Assembly (NCBI RefSeq): GCF_002099425.1
Contig: NW_018344331.1
Coordinates: forward strand, 960,320-1,024,319
Reading direction: 5' to 3'
DNA from: Phascolarctos cinereus
Lineage: Eukaryota; Chordata; Mammalia; Diprotodontia; Phascolarctidae
DNA: 64,000 bases
The notes below the pieces were generated by a model. That model searched no databases, was not told the DNA's origin, and saw only the letters and a list, made by a program, of their open reading frames with translations. Below, piece by piece: positions 22,090-33,219 of the stretch. The translations under genes and the position numbers were made by a program. Numbering within the stretch: the first letter of the stretch is position 1; every line of letters begins with the position of its first letter.

Positions 22090-22640
22090 ATCCTCTTGCT
22101 CTACAAAAAAATGGAAAGAGGTGTCTCTTCGTATCTCTTCTTTGGGACCAAATCTGATCATTATAATTACATAGCTTTCAGTTTTGACTTTCTAATTTTT
22201 CTTTTAATTTTCACTATTGGAATCGTTGTATATTTTGTTTTTCTGCTTCTGCTTAATTCCTTTTGTTTCAGTCTTTCTATTTTCCCTTATACTTTCCATA
22301 TTTATCATTTCTCACAGTGAAGTAATATTCTAAATATTCAAGTAGTAATTTAACAAATTATTTTAAATGAAACTTCCATTGCATACAGATTTCTATTACA
22401 TAGTTTGCTTTTCTTTTAAATATAATAGTTAACATATAACTTCCTTTTTTTTTTTTTTGCTTTTTGGTGAGGCTATCTGGGTTAAGTGACTTGCCCAGGG
22501 TCACACAGCTAGTAAGTGACATGGTGTCTGAGACTGGATTTGAACTCATGTACTCCTGACTCCAAGGCCAGCGCTCTATCCACTGCACCACCTAGCTGCC
22601 CCAACATATAACTTGCAAAGATATTCTATTTGTGTTTTTT
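22090..22640 (-). repeat. L1 LINE 3' region, antisense, split by a SINE
   Basis: 'tcgtatctcttctttgggac' and following sequence parallel the antisense L1 at 3320-3600. The SINE at 22443-22602 interrupts it. Confidence 0.55.
22443..22602 (-). repeat. tRNA-derived marsupial SINE with 12-bp TSD
   Basis: The complement of the SINE: T-rich tail at the left, 'gtgacttgcccagggtcaca' core, and the head ending 'caccacctagctgcc'. The direct repeat aacatataactt (22431-22442 and 22603-22614) bounds it. Confidence 0.85.
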
Positions 22641-22687
22641 CTGATCTTTTTTTTTCTCTTCTGTGCCTTAATAAAAGATACTTCAAT

Positions 22688-22816
22688 GACCCTTCTCTCC
22701 TCTTCTTTTCTCTCCTCTCCTCTCTTTTTCTCTCCCCTTCTCTTCTCCTCCTTTCCTCTCTCCTCCTCTCCTCTCTTGTCTCTCCTTTCCTTTTCTTTCC
22801 TTTTTTCCCCTTCTAC
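22688..22816. repeat. Polypyrimidine (CT-rich) tract
   Basis: About 130 bases, nearly all C and T on the plus strand. Confidence 0.9.
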
Positions 22817-22819
22817 ATC

Positions 22820-23440
22820 TCCATACTTTGCTCAAGCTGCAAGTGCAAAAGCACAAAAGCCTCTCATGGGCCTACCCTGCTGCTGATCATCAAAAAACCT
22901 TTGACTCAATCTATTTCAAAGATAGGCTCGTTCTTTCTTCCTTAGCCAGACTAGTGGCCCTGTCCCAGTGGCTTACCATATTGGTGCCAGACTTAGTGCT
23001 GGTGCTCTTTTTCTTCCAAAAGCAGAGAAGATAACCTCTCTTTGCCTTAAAATCATCCTTTAAAAGGTAGAGAAATCGGCAACTGGAAAACCTATTCTAT
23101 GTATACTCTTCACTAATAGAGAGAAACTGTTTACTGGAATTGAAATTCTGGTCACCTTGGAGAAATATGATCATTAGCTCTAAGAGTTTGTGACAGAGAA
23201 GGAAAGGAAAACTGAGAGAAGATTAGAATGCATAACAGATTTTGGAAAAGTAGATTTAAAAGGATTCAAAGAAAGGGTAATTGGAGTCCACAGGCAAAAT
23301 TTCTACAGGAAAAATCAGCTTAGGTTGGGTTGGAAATTCTAAAGAATGAAACAGAGAAAACACAAGTTGAAAAAATTCATTGAGGAGTAAAAATTGGAAT
23401 TTTCTGAAAAGACTGATGTAGATATATCAGAAACTCACAA
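22820..23440. other. Spacer, no element recognised
   Basis: About 620 bases upstream of CD48 between the CT tract and a SINE. No exon or repeat family identified. Confidence 0.35.
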
Positions 23441-23456
23441 AGCAAATTGGATTTTT

Positions 23457-23600
23457 TGTTTTTGGTGAGACAATTGGAGTTAAGTGACTTGCCCAGAGTC
23501 ACACAGCTAGAGAGTGTTATGTGTCTGAGATCCGGATTTGAATTCAGGTCCTTCTGTCTCCAAGGCCAGTGACCGATCCATTGCACCACCTAGCTGCCCC
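23457..23600 (-). repeat. tRNA-derived marsupial SINE with near-perfect TSD
   Basis: The complement of the SINE with core 'agtgacttgcccagagtcac' and head 'caccacctagctgccc'. The flanks caaattggattttt (23443-23456) and caaattagattttt (23601-23614) match at 13 of 14 bases. Confidence 0.85.
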
Positions 23601-23807
23601 CAAATTAGATTTTTAAAGAATGTTTTATTTTCCCCAGTTACATACAAAAACAACTTTAAACACTTGTTGTTTTTAAGTTTTGAGTCCAAAATTCTATCCT
23701 TCTCTCCCTCCTTGAGCCCCTCTATGAAATGGTAAGCAATCTAATGTAGGTTATACATGTTCAATCATGTAAAACAGTTTCACATTAGTCATTTTGTGGA
23801 AAAAATA

Positions 23808-23808
23808 C

Positions 23809-23878
<70 letters not shown>

Positions 23879-23912
23879 GAAGGAAGGAAAGGAAAGGAAG
23901 AAGAAGAAGGAA

Positions 23913-23993
<81 letters not shown>

Positions 23994-24004
23994 AAAAGAC
24001 AGAC

Positions 24005-24071
<67 letters not shown>

Positions 24072-24121
24072 AAAAGAAAGAAAGAGAGAGAGAGAGAAAA
24101 GAAAGAAAGAAAGAAAGAAAG
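23808..24121. repeat. (GAAA)n polypurine tract
   Basis: About 314 bases of AGAA/GAAA repeats with short GGAA, GAAGAA and GACAGACA interruptions. The long open frames on both strands here are an artefact of the repeat. Confidence 0.97.
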
Positions 24122-26314
24122 TATGTTTTAGTCTGTATTCGGACAACATCAGTTCTTTCTCTGGAGGTGGACAGCATTTTTCATCATGAGTCCTTTGAGC
24201 TTGTCTTGGATCATTGTATTGCTGAGAAAAGCTAAGCCATTCACAATTGTTCATCCTCATAATATTGCTGTTGCTGTGTACAAAGTTTCCCTGGTTCTTC
24301 TCACTTCACTCAATATCAGATCACGTAAGTTTTTCCAGGTTTTTCTGAAATTGTCTCGCTCATTATTTCTTATAGCATAGTAATATTATATTACAATCAT
24401 AAATCACAAATTGTTCAGCCATTCCCCAATTGATGGGCAGCCCCTTAATTTCCAATTCTTAGCTATGACAAAAAGAACTGTTATAAATATTTTTGTACAA
24501 ATAGGTTCTTTCCTATTTTTAAAAATCTCTTTGGAATATGACTTAGTAGTAGTATTGCTGAGTCAAAGAGTATCCACAGTTTTATAGCTCTTTGGGCATA
24601 GTTCCAAATTGTTCTGCAGAATGGTGGGGATCAGTTCACAACTCCACCACAACTTGTCACACCTATCAGAGTGGCTAAAATGATAGATGCTCTTCATTTG
24701 GGGAGTGACTAAACAAGTTGTAGTAGTGATGGAATACTACTGTTCTATAAGAAAGGATGAGCTGGCTGATTTTAGAAAAACATGGAAAGTTCACGTCTCC
24801 ACCAACAATACGTAAGTGTTCCAATTTTCCTGCATCTTCTCCAACATTTATCATTTTCCTTTTTCTTTTGTTAGCCAATCTGATAAGTGTAAGGTAGTAC
24901 CCCAGAGTTGTTTTGATTTGCATTTCTCTAATCAATAGTGATTTAGAACATTTTTCATATGACTATAGGTAGCTTTGATTTCTTTGTCTGAAAACTGACT
25001 TTATATCCTTTGACCATTTATCAACTGGGGAATGATTTGTGTTCTCATAAATTTGACTCAGTTCTCTATATATTTGAGAAATGAGGCCTTTATCAGAGAT
25101 GCCTGCTGTAAAATTTCCCCCCAATTTTTGCTTTCCTTCTAATTTTAGTTGCATTGGTTTTGTTTCTCCAAAAACTTTTAAATTTTATATAATTAAGATT
25201 TCCATTTTACGTTTTGTGGTGCTCTCTGTACCTTATTTGGTCCTAAATTCTTCCCTTGTCCATAGATATGACAAATAAACTATGCCATGCTCTCCTAATT
25301 TGCTTATGGTATCACCTTTTATGTCTAAATCATGTGCCCACTTTGATCTTATCTTGATATATGATGTGAAATCTTGGTCTATACCTAGTTTCTGACATAC
25401 TGTTTTCCAGTTTTACCAGCAGTTGTTAAATAATGCATTTTTGTCCCCAAAGCTTGCATCTTTGGGTTGATTCAACACTAAACTGCTATGATCATTTAGT
25501 ACAGTGTATTGTGTACCTAACCTAGTCTACTCTATTTCTTAGGCACTGCCAGATTGTTCTGATGATTACCACTTTAAAATACAGATTGATATCTGACATG
25601 GCTGGGCCACCTTCCTTCACATTTTTTCCCCCCTGTTTATTTACTTGGTATTCTTGACCTTTTCTTCGTCTAGATGATTTTTGTTATTCTTTTTCCTAGT
25701 TCTATAAAATAATTTTGGTAGTTTGATTGGTATGGTACTGAATAAGTATATTAATTCAGGTAGAATTGCATTTTTATTGTACTGGCTTGACCCATACATG
25801 AGCAATTAATATTTTTTCCAATTGTTTAGATCAGACCTCATCTGCATGAAAAATGTTTTGTAATTGGGTTCATATACTTCCTGGCTTTGTCTTGGCAGGC
25901 TGACTCCCAAGCATTTTATATTGTCTAAAGTTATTTTAAATGGAATTTCTCTATCTCTTACTGCTGGATTTTTTAGTAATATATAGAAATGCTGATGATT
26001 TTGTGGGTTTATTTTGTATTCTGCAACTTTGCTAAAATTATTATTTCAACTACTTTTTAGTAGGTTGTGTTATTGATATGGTCAATTATGCTGATAGTTA
26101 TCCTGCTATTGAACCAAAAAATGCATTCCTGGTATAAATCCCACCTGGAAATAGTGTATGATTCTTTTAATATATTGCTATGATTGCCTTACTAGTATTT
26201 TATTTAAAATTTTTGTACCAATATTCACCAGAGAAATTGGTCTATAGTTTTGCTTCTCTGTTTTGGCTCATCTGCTTTAGGTATCACAATCATATTTAGA
26301 TCATGAGGAATTTG

Positions 26315-26489
26315 TGTGTGTATATGCATATATATATATATGTATATATTAGGAAGTTGGAGTTAAGTACGTTGCCCAGGGTCACACAGCTAGTAAGTAT
26401 CAAGTGTTTGGTCTGAGGCTGGATTTGAACTCAGGTCCTCCTGACTTCAGGGCTGGTGCTCTGTCCACTGCACCACCTAGCTGTCCCCA
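26315..26489 (-). repeat. tRNA-derived SINE with TG/TA-expanded tail
   Basis: The core 'gggtcacacagctagtaagt' and head 'caccacctagctgtcc' are in complement. Its tail has become a TG/TA microsatellite (26315-26349). Flanks atcatgaggaatttg (26300-26314) and atcatgacaaatttg (26490-26504) match at 13 of 15 bases. Inserted in the antisense L1. Confidence 0.85.
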
Positions 26490-26760
26490 ATCATGACAAA
26501 TTTGGTAGGATTCCTTATTTGCCTCTTTTTCCAAATAGATTATATAGCATTGGGATTAATTGGTCTTCCAATGTTTGGTAGAGGCTGCTTGTGAATCCAT
26601 TTGGACCTGGGGATTATTTCTTAAGCAATTCATTGATGGCTTACTCAATTTCTCTGTGTAAAATGGAGTTATTTAAGTATTCTATTTCCTCTTCTGTTAA
26701 TCTGAGCAATTTATATTTTTGTAAATATTCATCCATTTAACTTATTATATGACAATAAAT

Positions 26761-26944
26761 GTGACAATCTAAGTAATTTCCTTAGCAATACATGTCACCT
26801 ACCCAAAACTTGACTTTGTACTAGGACATAAAAACCTCACAACCAAATGCAGAAAAGCAAAAATGTTAAATAAATCTTTTTTCAGATCATAATGCAATAA
26901 AAATTACATTCAATAAAGGGCAATGGAAAGATTGATTAAAAATT
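26761..26944 (+). repeat. L1 LINE, ORF2 endonuclease fragment
   Basis: The sequence 'cagatcataatgcaataaaa' encodes SDHNAIKI, the L1 endonuclease SDH motif (human SDHSAIKL), on the plus strand. It is a short, isolated piece in opposite orientation to the L1 on its left. Confidence 0.6.
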
Positions 26945-28550
26945 AATTGGAAAGATGGCAGAGAGAGGCCAGCAAGCTGTCTGAGCTCTCCCCAGTTTCC
27001 CTCAGAAATGACATTAAATCAAGCCTCTAAAAAAACTCTGGATTTACAAAATCCACAAAAAGATGGAGTGAAACGATTTTCCAATCCAACATAACTTAGA
27101 AGGACTTCATGAAAGGTCCGTGTCACTTGAGTAAAAGGGGAGTGCAGCCTAGTGCAGGTGGTATCCAGGCCAGCCTGTGGGAGGCTCTTAGCCATAGCAG
27201 AAATCAGCAACCGAGGCACTGAAGTTCTGCCTCAGAAGGCCAGCTGTGAGGCCTCCAGCCCCAGTCCAGCTGGCAAACTGCCAGCCCCAGAACCCAGGGC
27301 ACAATAGGTGCAATTGACCAGAACACCCAGACACAGTGGGCAAGCTTCCAGCCCCAGAGGCTCTGGCACTGAAAGCCAGTGACCCCTGGCCCTCAGTGAA
27401 AGAAACTTGGAACCATGCCCCTTGTACCCCAGGAACAAACAAAAAGAAGCCTTGACCATAGAAAGCTACTATGGTGACAAGGAAGATTAAAATACAAACT
27501 CGGAAGAGGACAATACCGTCAAAATGCCTACATGTGATGGCTCAAAGTTGAATATGAATTGGTTTCAAGCCCAAAGAGTCCTCTTGGAAGAGCTCAAAAT
27601 AGATTTTTAAAATCAAGTAAGAGAGGCAGAGGAAAAATCAGAGAAAGAAATGAGAGTTATGCAAGAGAATTATGAAAAAAAAAGAGTTAATAGTTTGGAA
27701 GGGGAAGCACAAAAATTGACTGACAAAAACAGCTCCTTACCTTACTGCTTTGGGACTAGAGAACCCACAAAAAGACAGAGCAAAACAAATTTCCAGCCCA
27801 AGACAACCTGGATGGTTGATAGAAAAGGTCTGTTGCACCAGGCTGGGAGAAGAGCACAGTTCAGCATGGGCCATGCCAGACAAAGATGGCCATGCCAGAC
27901 CTCAGGAAACTGAATCATGGGCATCTGTGGTGCTGTTCAGATTTCTCAACCCACAAATGCCAAAGACAACTTAGAAGGTCAGTGGGAAATGTCTGTTGGA
28001 CCTGGAGGAGAGAGAAACTCAGTTCAGCCCTGGCCCTAGTGCAGCTCCTGGATGGTGGTCACAACAGTAGTGGCTACTTCTAGAACTCTCGGCCCACAGA
28101 TGGTGGGGAGATTGAGCAGCTGATCAGAAGGGGATTGCAGAGATCTCTTTGCTGGTGCTGAGGCAGGATTGTCTTGCTTTGTTTGTGCTTGGATCTGGGT
28201 TACAGTCCTGCGTGGTGGTCCTGAGGTGAGGAGGAGTGCTAAAGAGGCAGAGCTTATGGAATGGTGGAGAGAGAATCCTCCTCACAGCTCCAAGGCAGAA
28301 AAGAGTGCTTGTGGTCACTCATAGACCAAAGCACAGACCAGGAAAGGAGTAAACACCTCTCCTTTGATCGTACCACCTTAGAAGAACTGAAAATTTACAG
28401 GTCCCTAGAAGTATCTCTGAAAACAGCTGCACAAAACCCCTGAAACTTGGGACAGTACACCCTCTGCACTGGAAGTAGAGCTCTACTTTAACAAAGAGTG
28501 AAAAAGTTAAGTAATTGTCTGAGAACATGAGCAAACAGCACAAAAAAAAC
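26945..28550 (+). repeat. L1 LINE 5' leader and ORF1 start, two joined pieces
   Basis: Starts 'aagatggcagagagagg', like an L1 5' end. A block at 27451-27720 ('gaccatagaaagctactatg', then coding for EMRVMQENYEKK) matches 30877-31120 and is the ORF1 start with its coiled coil. From about 27745 a second, related leader begins ('cccacaaaaagacagagcaa' beside 'ccacaaaaagatggagtgaa' at 27052). Confidence 0.55.
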
Positions 28551-28559
28551 CCTCCTTTT

Positions 28560-29125
28560 TGTCTTTGTGCTCATTTTTCTGCATATTTTGTGACTTTGTA
28601 CTTTTATTAAAAGTCGGACTGTCCTAAGCTTTCTGTGCTGGGATTCAGGGCCTTGCTGCTGGTTTGCACTGCATGTAGGGTGGGTTTTGCTGCCTTGTGC
28701 AGGGGCAGGGCCTCCCTGTTGGCCCGCCCCGTAAGTGGTGACTCATTGCTGGCCTGCTCCAGGGGTGTGGCCTTGCTGATGGCTTGCAGTAGGGTGGGTC
28801 CTCTCTGTGTTACTGGTCTGCCTCAGGACTCTGGTCTTTCTTCTAGTTTACACTAGGGGTATGGCCTTGCTGGTGGCATGCCTTGGGGTTTGGGGCCTCC
28901 CTGTATGCCCACTGGGGTTCGTCCAGTCACTGCTGTTCATTCACTGAGCTCCTCTCCCACTCCAGTGAGACAGACCTTTTCTGCTGACCCTCCAATTTGT
29001 CCTCTGCAGGTAAGCTGCTTTGCTGCTCCAAAATTTTATCTGAAGCATTGTTGTAAGGTTGTTCGAAGGGGAACTTTGGAAGGCTTCAGGGAGTTTTTTC
29101 CTCACTCCACCATCTTGACATCAGA
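28560..29125 (-). repeat. L1 LINE 5' leader, antisense
   Basis: A GC-richer block with loosely repeated 'ggccttgctg' units ends at 'ctcactccaccatcttgaca', which in complement is an L1-type start (caagatggtggagtgagg). It is head-to-head with the plus-strand leaders to its left. Confidence 0.5.
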
Positions 29126-29229
29126 AACCCACAGCAAATGAGATTTTTTTAAAGATATGTACAGAAGATAGAAAAGGGACAGTCAACAGAGGATGGAAAG
29201 AAAATGATGGTTCAGCATGGTGAGAACAT

Positions 29230-29645
29230 TGTGAGAAATGCTAAAATTCAGAACGAATTGAGGTTGGTAAGGACAAATAAGGAAAAGCAAAAGAAGTTGT
29301 TTTGGCTTTGGGGAGGGGTTGTTTAATTTGGTTTGTATTTTTTTTCCACACAGGGAGGAAAAAAAGCAATAAGAAAGACATAGAACTGCTTCTTGGAGTA
29401 GATGAAACAATAATAACTGACAACAGAGACCAGGTAGAGCTGCTCAATTTTGTTTCTTTTTTTTTTTCATCTGCTGAAAAAAATCACCTTTGAACAGAAA
29501 ACAACAGAAAAGAAACAGCAAATAGGGAGTTGGCAGCTACTACCTGGTGACACAAAGCTAGGAGGGGAAATAGAGACAGGGTCCAAAAAGATTTTGACAA
29601 GCTGCAACATTTGTTTTAATTTAATAGGGCAATTTAATATGTCAT
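29230..29645 (+). repeat. CR1/L3 LINE, ORF2 N-terminal RT region
   Basis: The plus frame has IITDNRDQVELLNFV, the CR1 'DNRDKAELLNxFFASVF' block, and then a decayed DDTKLGG-like 'tgacacaaagctaggagggg', so internal sequence is missing between the two. Confidence 0.6.
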
Positions 29646-29879
29646 GAGTATAAGGACAAGAAGGAAAGGCACATTTCTTCTGTGCAAAGGCATTTGCCTT
29701 TATTTGGGCACTGGAAGTAAAAAGGTGTGTGGTTAGGCATGGCCACTAGCCTCCACTAGCTATTCATTCTGCAATATCTGGATAAGCCAGAAGGTGGCAC
29801 CCTTATCTTGAGCTACCAGAAAAATAATCTCGCATTTTTGGATCTCTAACTTTTTCAATAACTAATCAGTGAACCAATC

Positions 29880-29965
29880 AATCAATAAACTTTTATTAAG
29901 TGCTTATTGTGAGCCAGACAGTGTGCTAAGCACAAAAGGCATAGAATCTCAAAAGGAATAATGAA
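29880..29965 (-). repeat. L2 LINE 3' end, antisense
   Basis: 'aatcaatcaataaacttttattaagtgctt' type sequence followed by 'cagacagtgtgctaagcaca' is the complement of the L2 terminus. Confidence 0.65.
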
Positions 29966-30059
29966 AAATTGGAATGAAGGGGATGTGGTACTCCAAAAGT
30001 TCAAACTATATTGTAAACATATTCATCAAAATTATTTTGAACTTATTAAGAAACAGAAA

Positions 30060-31200
30060 AGAGGGACTTCCAGCAGCCAGGATGGCAGAATAAGCAGTAA
30101 ATTGCCATAACTCTTTCATGTTCACCTCCAAACAACCATAAAATAGTGCCCCAGAACAAATCCTGGAACAGCAGAACCAGCAAAAACAAAAACAAAAACA
30201 AAACAAACAAGCAAACAAACAAAAAACCAGAATGAAACAATCTTTTAGCCCAAGAAACCTAGAAGACGGGAAAAAAAGATCTGTATCACCCAGGTAAAAG
30301 GAGGACACAGTCCAGGACAGGAAACATTCTAACAAGCCAGCAGCAAGCCCCACCTCAGCAAACCACAGAAGGATCCTGAGCCCCTGTGTGGTGTAGTAGT
30401 CAAATGCCAACACCAGGACCTCTCAATGTGCCTTAGCATAGCCAGGGGAACTGGCAGACTCCAGCTCCAAGAACTACCACATGCTCCAATGTAGCCCTGG
30501 GCAAACAGGTATTCATGTGGAGCCAGGCATCCATGTACTTCAGTGTAGCCTTGGGAAAATGGAGAAACACCCCACCGGCCTCAGCACACACTAGGACCCC
30601 AGCTCAGCACCAGGTAAGCTGCCAGACCCCTATGATCTCCAGCAATTCCAGCTCTCTCCCCACCCCATCAGTGCCAGACACACAGGGTCCCCCAGGAGCC
30701 TCAGGGCAACATCAGTGCAGCACCGGCTAAGCAGCCAGTACATGCAGCCCCTGGCCCAAGAAGCCTGAGACAGCACCCCTTCCACCCAGGGAGCAGAGCT
30801 CAGATTTAAAGGAAAGGAACAAGGCCAAAAAAGATGAGCAAAAAAAAAAAACACAACAAAACGACAACAGAAAAAGATCTGACCATAGAAAGTTATTATA
30901 GTGACAGGGAAAACCAAAACACAAACTCAGAAGAAGACAACAATGTCAAAACATCTATGAGTAAAACTCCAAAGAAAAATGGGAAGTGTTCTTAAGCCCA
31001 TAAAAAAACTCATGAAGAGCTTAAAAAGGAGCTTAAAAATAATAAAAGAGAGGTAGAAGAAAAATTGGGAAAAGAAATGAGAGTGATGCAAGGGGATTAT
31101 GAAAAAAGAGTCAACAGCTTAGAAAAAGAAAGCAAAGAAAGAAAGAAAAAGAGATCAGACTACATAAGCAGGTTCAGAAACAGTTCAATTCAAGACCTCA
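30060..31200 (+). repeat. L1 LINE 5' leader and ORF1 start
   Basis: Begins 'gccaggatggcagaataagc' and continues through a leader related to 26945-27450. At 30877 it carries 'gaccatagaaagttattata', then coding for EEKLGKEMRVMQGDYEKRVN, an ORF1 coiled coil. Truncated at about 31200, 0.3 kb before the divergent signal-peptide exon. Confidence 0.6.
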
Positions 31201-31490
31201 GTATTTGATGAAACCTCCCCCCCAAAAAAAATAACACTTCTTTTGAGAAAGTCTCTTCTATTTGACAAGAACTCCAGGGAATCTGGGAATGTTCTCTAAA
31301 TAATATGACTTCTCCCCAATATCATCCTATTCTTTCCAAGGCCTTCTTCTGCTGCTTTGCTTCTGTCCCTCCCACCAAGTGACGAAACCATATTTTAACT
31401 CCCATGTGATTTTTTCAAATGAGAAGTGAATCTCTCTCTAAAGCTGAGTTGTCACTAAGATTTTCTTATATTCGATCTGAATAGAGACAC

Positions 31491-31545
31491 ATGGCCTATC
31501 TCCTCCAAAGATGTCTCCTGGTTTTCCTCTTCTACCCACTTGCAG
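31491..31545 (+). CDS. SLAMF7: Signal-peptide exon of a SLAM-family gene, probably SLAMF7 exon 1
   Basis: An ATG opens MAYLLQRCLLVFLFYPLA plus one base, directly followed by gtaagt, a near-consensus donor. Charge (R7), hydrophobic core LLVFLFY and P-L-A end make a good leader. Its 55-base length and phase-1 donor equal those of CD48 exon 1. In human, SLAMF7 is the divergent plus-strand neighbour of CD48, so position and orientation predict SLAMF7; the leader sequence alone does not prove which paralog. No V, C2, transmembrane or ITSM exon was recognised downstream in the window, so either the first intron exceeds 32 kb or the exon is an orphan. Neighbouring L1 leader sequence ends about 0.3 kb upstream. 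Confidence 0.5.
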
Positions 31546-31674
31546 GTAAGTCCAAATGCCTACCAGCATTCAGTTTCTCTACCATGTCTCACAGAAGAGC
31601 CAGTAAGGACTAACTGCTTTTCAATTCAATTCAATTTTAAAAGTATTTAAAATATGCCTGCTATATGCAAGGGA

Positions 31675-31835
31675 CATTGTTTCCTCAACTGTAAAATGGG
31701 GATATTAACAGCATCTCCCTCCTAGGGTCGTTTTGAAGATCAAAAGAGATGATTTTTGCAAAGTGCTTAGCACAGTGCCTGGCAGATGGTAGATGCTTAA
31801 TAAATGCTTATTCCCTTGCTTTTCCTCCCTCTTGA
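31675..31835 (+). repeat. MIR-like SINE, core and tail
   Basis: 'cctcaactgtaaaatgggga' to 'cacagtgcctggcagatggt' and 'gcttaataaatgcttatt'. Confidence 0.75.
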
Positions 31836-31908
31836 CTTTTCTCTTTTCCAAAGGCATAGACGCACATGGTTCAGTTGACTCTCAAATTCATAATACTGTA
31901 ATACATCA

Positions 31909-31975
31909 TTCCTTTCTCTCTCTGTCTCTCTGACTCCTCTCTGTCTGTCTCTGTCTCTCTGTGTCTCTTGGTATT
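31909..31975. repeat. CT-rich simple repeat
   Basis: Irregular (CT/CTGT)n run. Confidence 0.85.
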
Positions 31976-31999
31976 TCTCTAATCACATGCTAATAACAG

Positions 32000-32420
32000 G
32001 AGATACATAAAAGACTCCCTTCCAAATTTTTCCCTATAAAATTACCAAAAGCTTCTTTTCTTATATACCAATTCACCTCATATCTATTTTTAATGTTATG
32101 TAGAGATGATGAAAGCAAGGATAAATAACAGAGGATGAATGCAAAAATGTGGTATGGTCTTGTAAGCACAGTGTAAAGAGTGCTAAAGCATAGGATGATA
32201 TGTTCCAGAATTTTGCCAGGAATCAAAATCAGGTTCATTGGCCTATAGTATGGTAATTCCCTTCCCTTTCTCATTCCTCTCTTGAACTTTGGAGTATTTG
32301 CCTTTTTCCAGTCCTTTGGTATCTTTTCCATTCTTCATAATTTTCAAATATCACTATTCACCAATTCATTCAGTACATGGGGATGTAATTCATCTTGACC
32401 AGGCAACTTGAATATATCAG
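32000..32420 (-). repeat. CR1/L3 LINE, reverse-transcriptase N-terminal block
   Basis: The minus strand reads IPKDWKKANTPKFKRGMRK and then YYRPMNLILIPGKILEHII. CR1-clade RTs have VPxDWKxAxVxPIFKKG...NYRPVSLTSVPGKLME. Decayed. Confidence 0.7.
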
Positions 32421-32442
32421 GGACAACTAAGGGTAGTTAAAG

Positions 32443-32875
32443 TGCAGCTAGATGGTGCAGCCACCAGTCATCCTAACTATTGCCTTGCCAAGGAACTTCA
32501 TTGACTCTGGAAGAGAGAATGAGGCTGACTCTTTGAGAAAGTTCATCTCACTTAAATCCAATTCATTCAAAAGTCATGACATTACTTATTCATAGTGTCA
32601 TTGGTCTTCTTCAAAAAAGGAAGGATGAATAACAAGAATAAATGGTGCAGTAGATAGAGTGCTAGGCCTGGAGTTAGGAAGACTCATCTTCATGAGTTCA
32701 AATCTGGTCTCAGACACTTACTAGCTGTGTGACCCTGGGCAAGTCACTTAACCTTGCTTGCCTCAGTTTCCTCATCTATGAAATGAGTTGGAGAAGGAAA
32801 TGGCAAACCATTCCAGTATCAAGGAAACTCTGGAGGACTGAAATGACTGAACAACAACAACGAAGGACAGATAAA
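32443..32875 (+). repeat. Marsupial tRNA-derived SINE, split by a second SINE
   Basis: The head 'gcagctagatggtgcag' (32444-32460) continues at 32642 with 'atggtgcagtagatagagtg', then the core 'tgtgtgaccctgggcaagtc' and the longer tail 'ggagaaggaaatggcaaacc'. The interruption is the element at 32461-32641. Confidence 0.8.
32461..32641 (+). repeat. SINE of a second family inserted in a MIR-like SINE
   Basis: Starts 'ccaccagtcatcctaact' and ends in an A-rich 'ggatgaataacaagaataa'. It has no tRNA-type head. It is flanked by the direct repeat atggtgcag (32452-32460 and 32642-32650), which proves it inserted into the other SINE. Confidence 0.75.
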
Positions 32876-32984
32876 AAAGGAAAGGTAAGAAAATGAGGTG
32901 GATTCTTTTTACATAAATTGGGAAGAGAAGAGAGAAGAAGTATTGGAATGCTGCATGGAGTGTATAGGACCATAGAGTTAATAA

Positions 32985-33212
32985 AGGTTACCATTTGTAT
33001 AACGATTTAAGGTTCTCAAGGTACTTTACAAACAATATATTGTCTCCTCTGATCCTCTGTGAAGTGGGTGCTATGAATGTCCCCATTTTACAGATGAAGA
33101 AACAAACTCAGAGATTAAGTGACTATACAGGATCTCATAAGTAATAAGCAAATGAAGTTGGATTTGAACCCATAGGTTCCTGACTCCAAGTCTAATACTC
33201 TATCAACTAAAT
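32985..33212 (-). repeat. Full-length MIR-like SINE
   Basis: Complement from the tail 'gtataacgatttaaggttct' through 'cccattttacagatgaagaa' to the head. Confidence 0.75.
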
Positions 33213-33219
33213 GAAAATG

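Larger units (their letters stand above)
23607..26760 (-). repeat. L1 LINE, antisense, about 3 kb (3' UTR and ORF2 C-terminal part)
   Basis: From left to right: 3' UTR, a GAAA tract inside it, then ORF2 backwards. The minus strand reads IREMQIKTTLGYYLTLIRLA at about 24850-24935 (human L1 IREMQIKTTMRYHLTPVRMA) and DKGLISQIYRELSQIYE at about 25050-25110 (human DKGLISRIYNELKQIYK). Frames are broken and the 5' part is missing. A SINE interrupts it at 26315-26489. Confidence 0.85.

Noticed and set aside
23751-24260. Long open frames on both strands rich in KERK or SFFL
   Set aside because: Pure product of the GAAA microsatellite.
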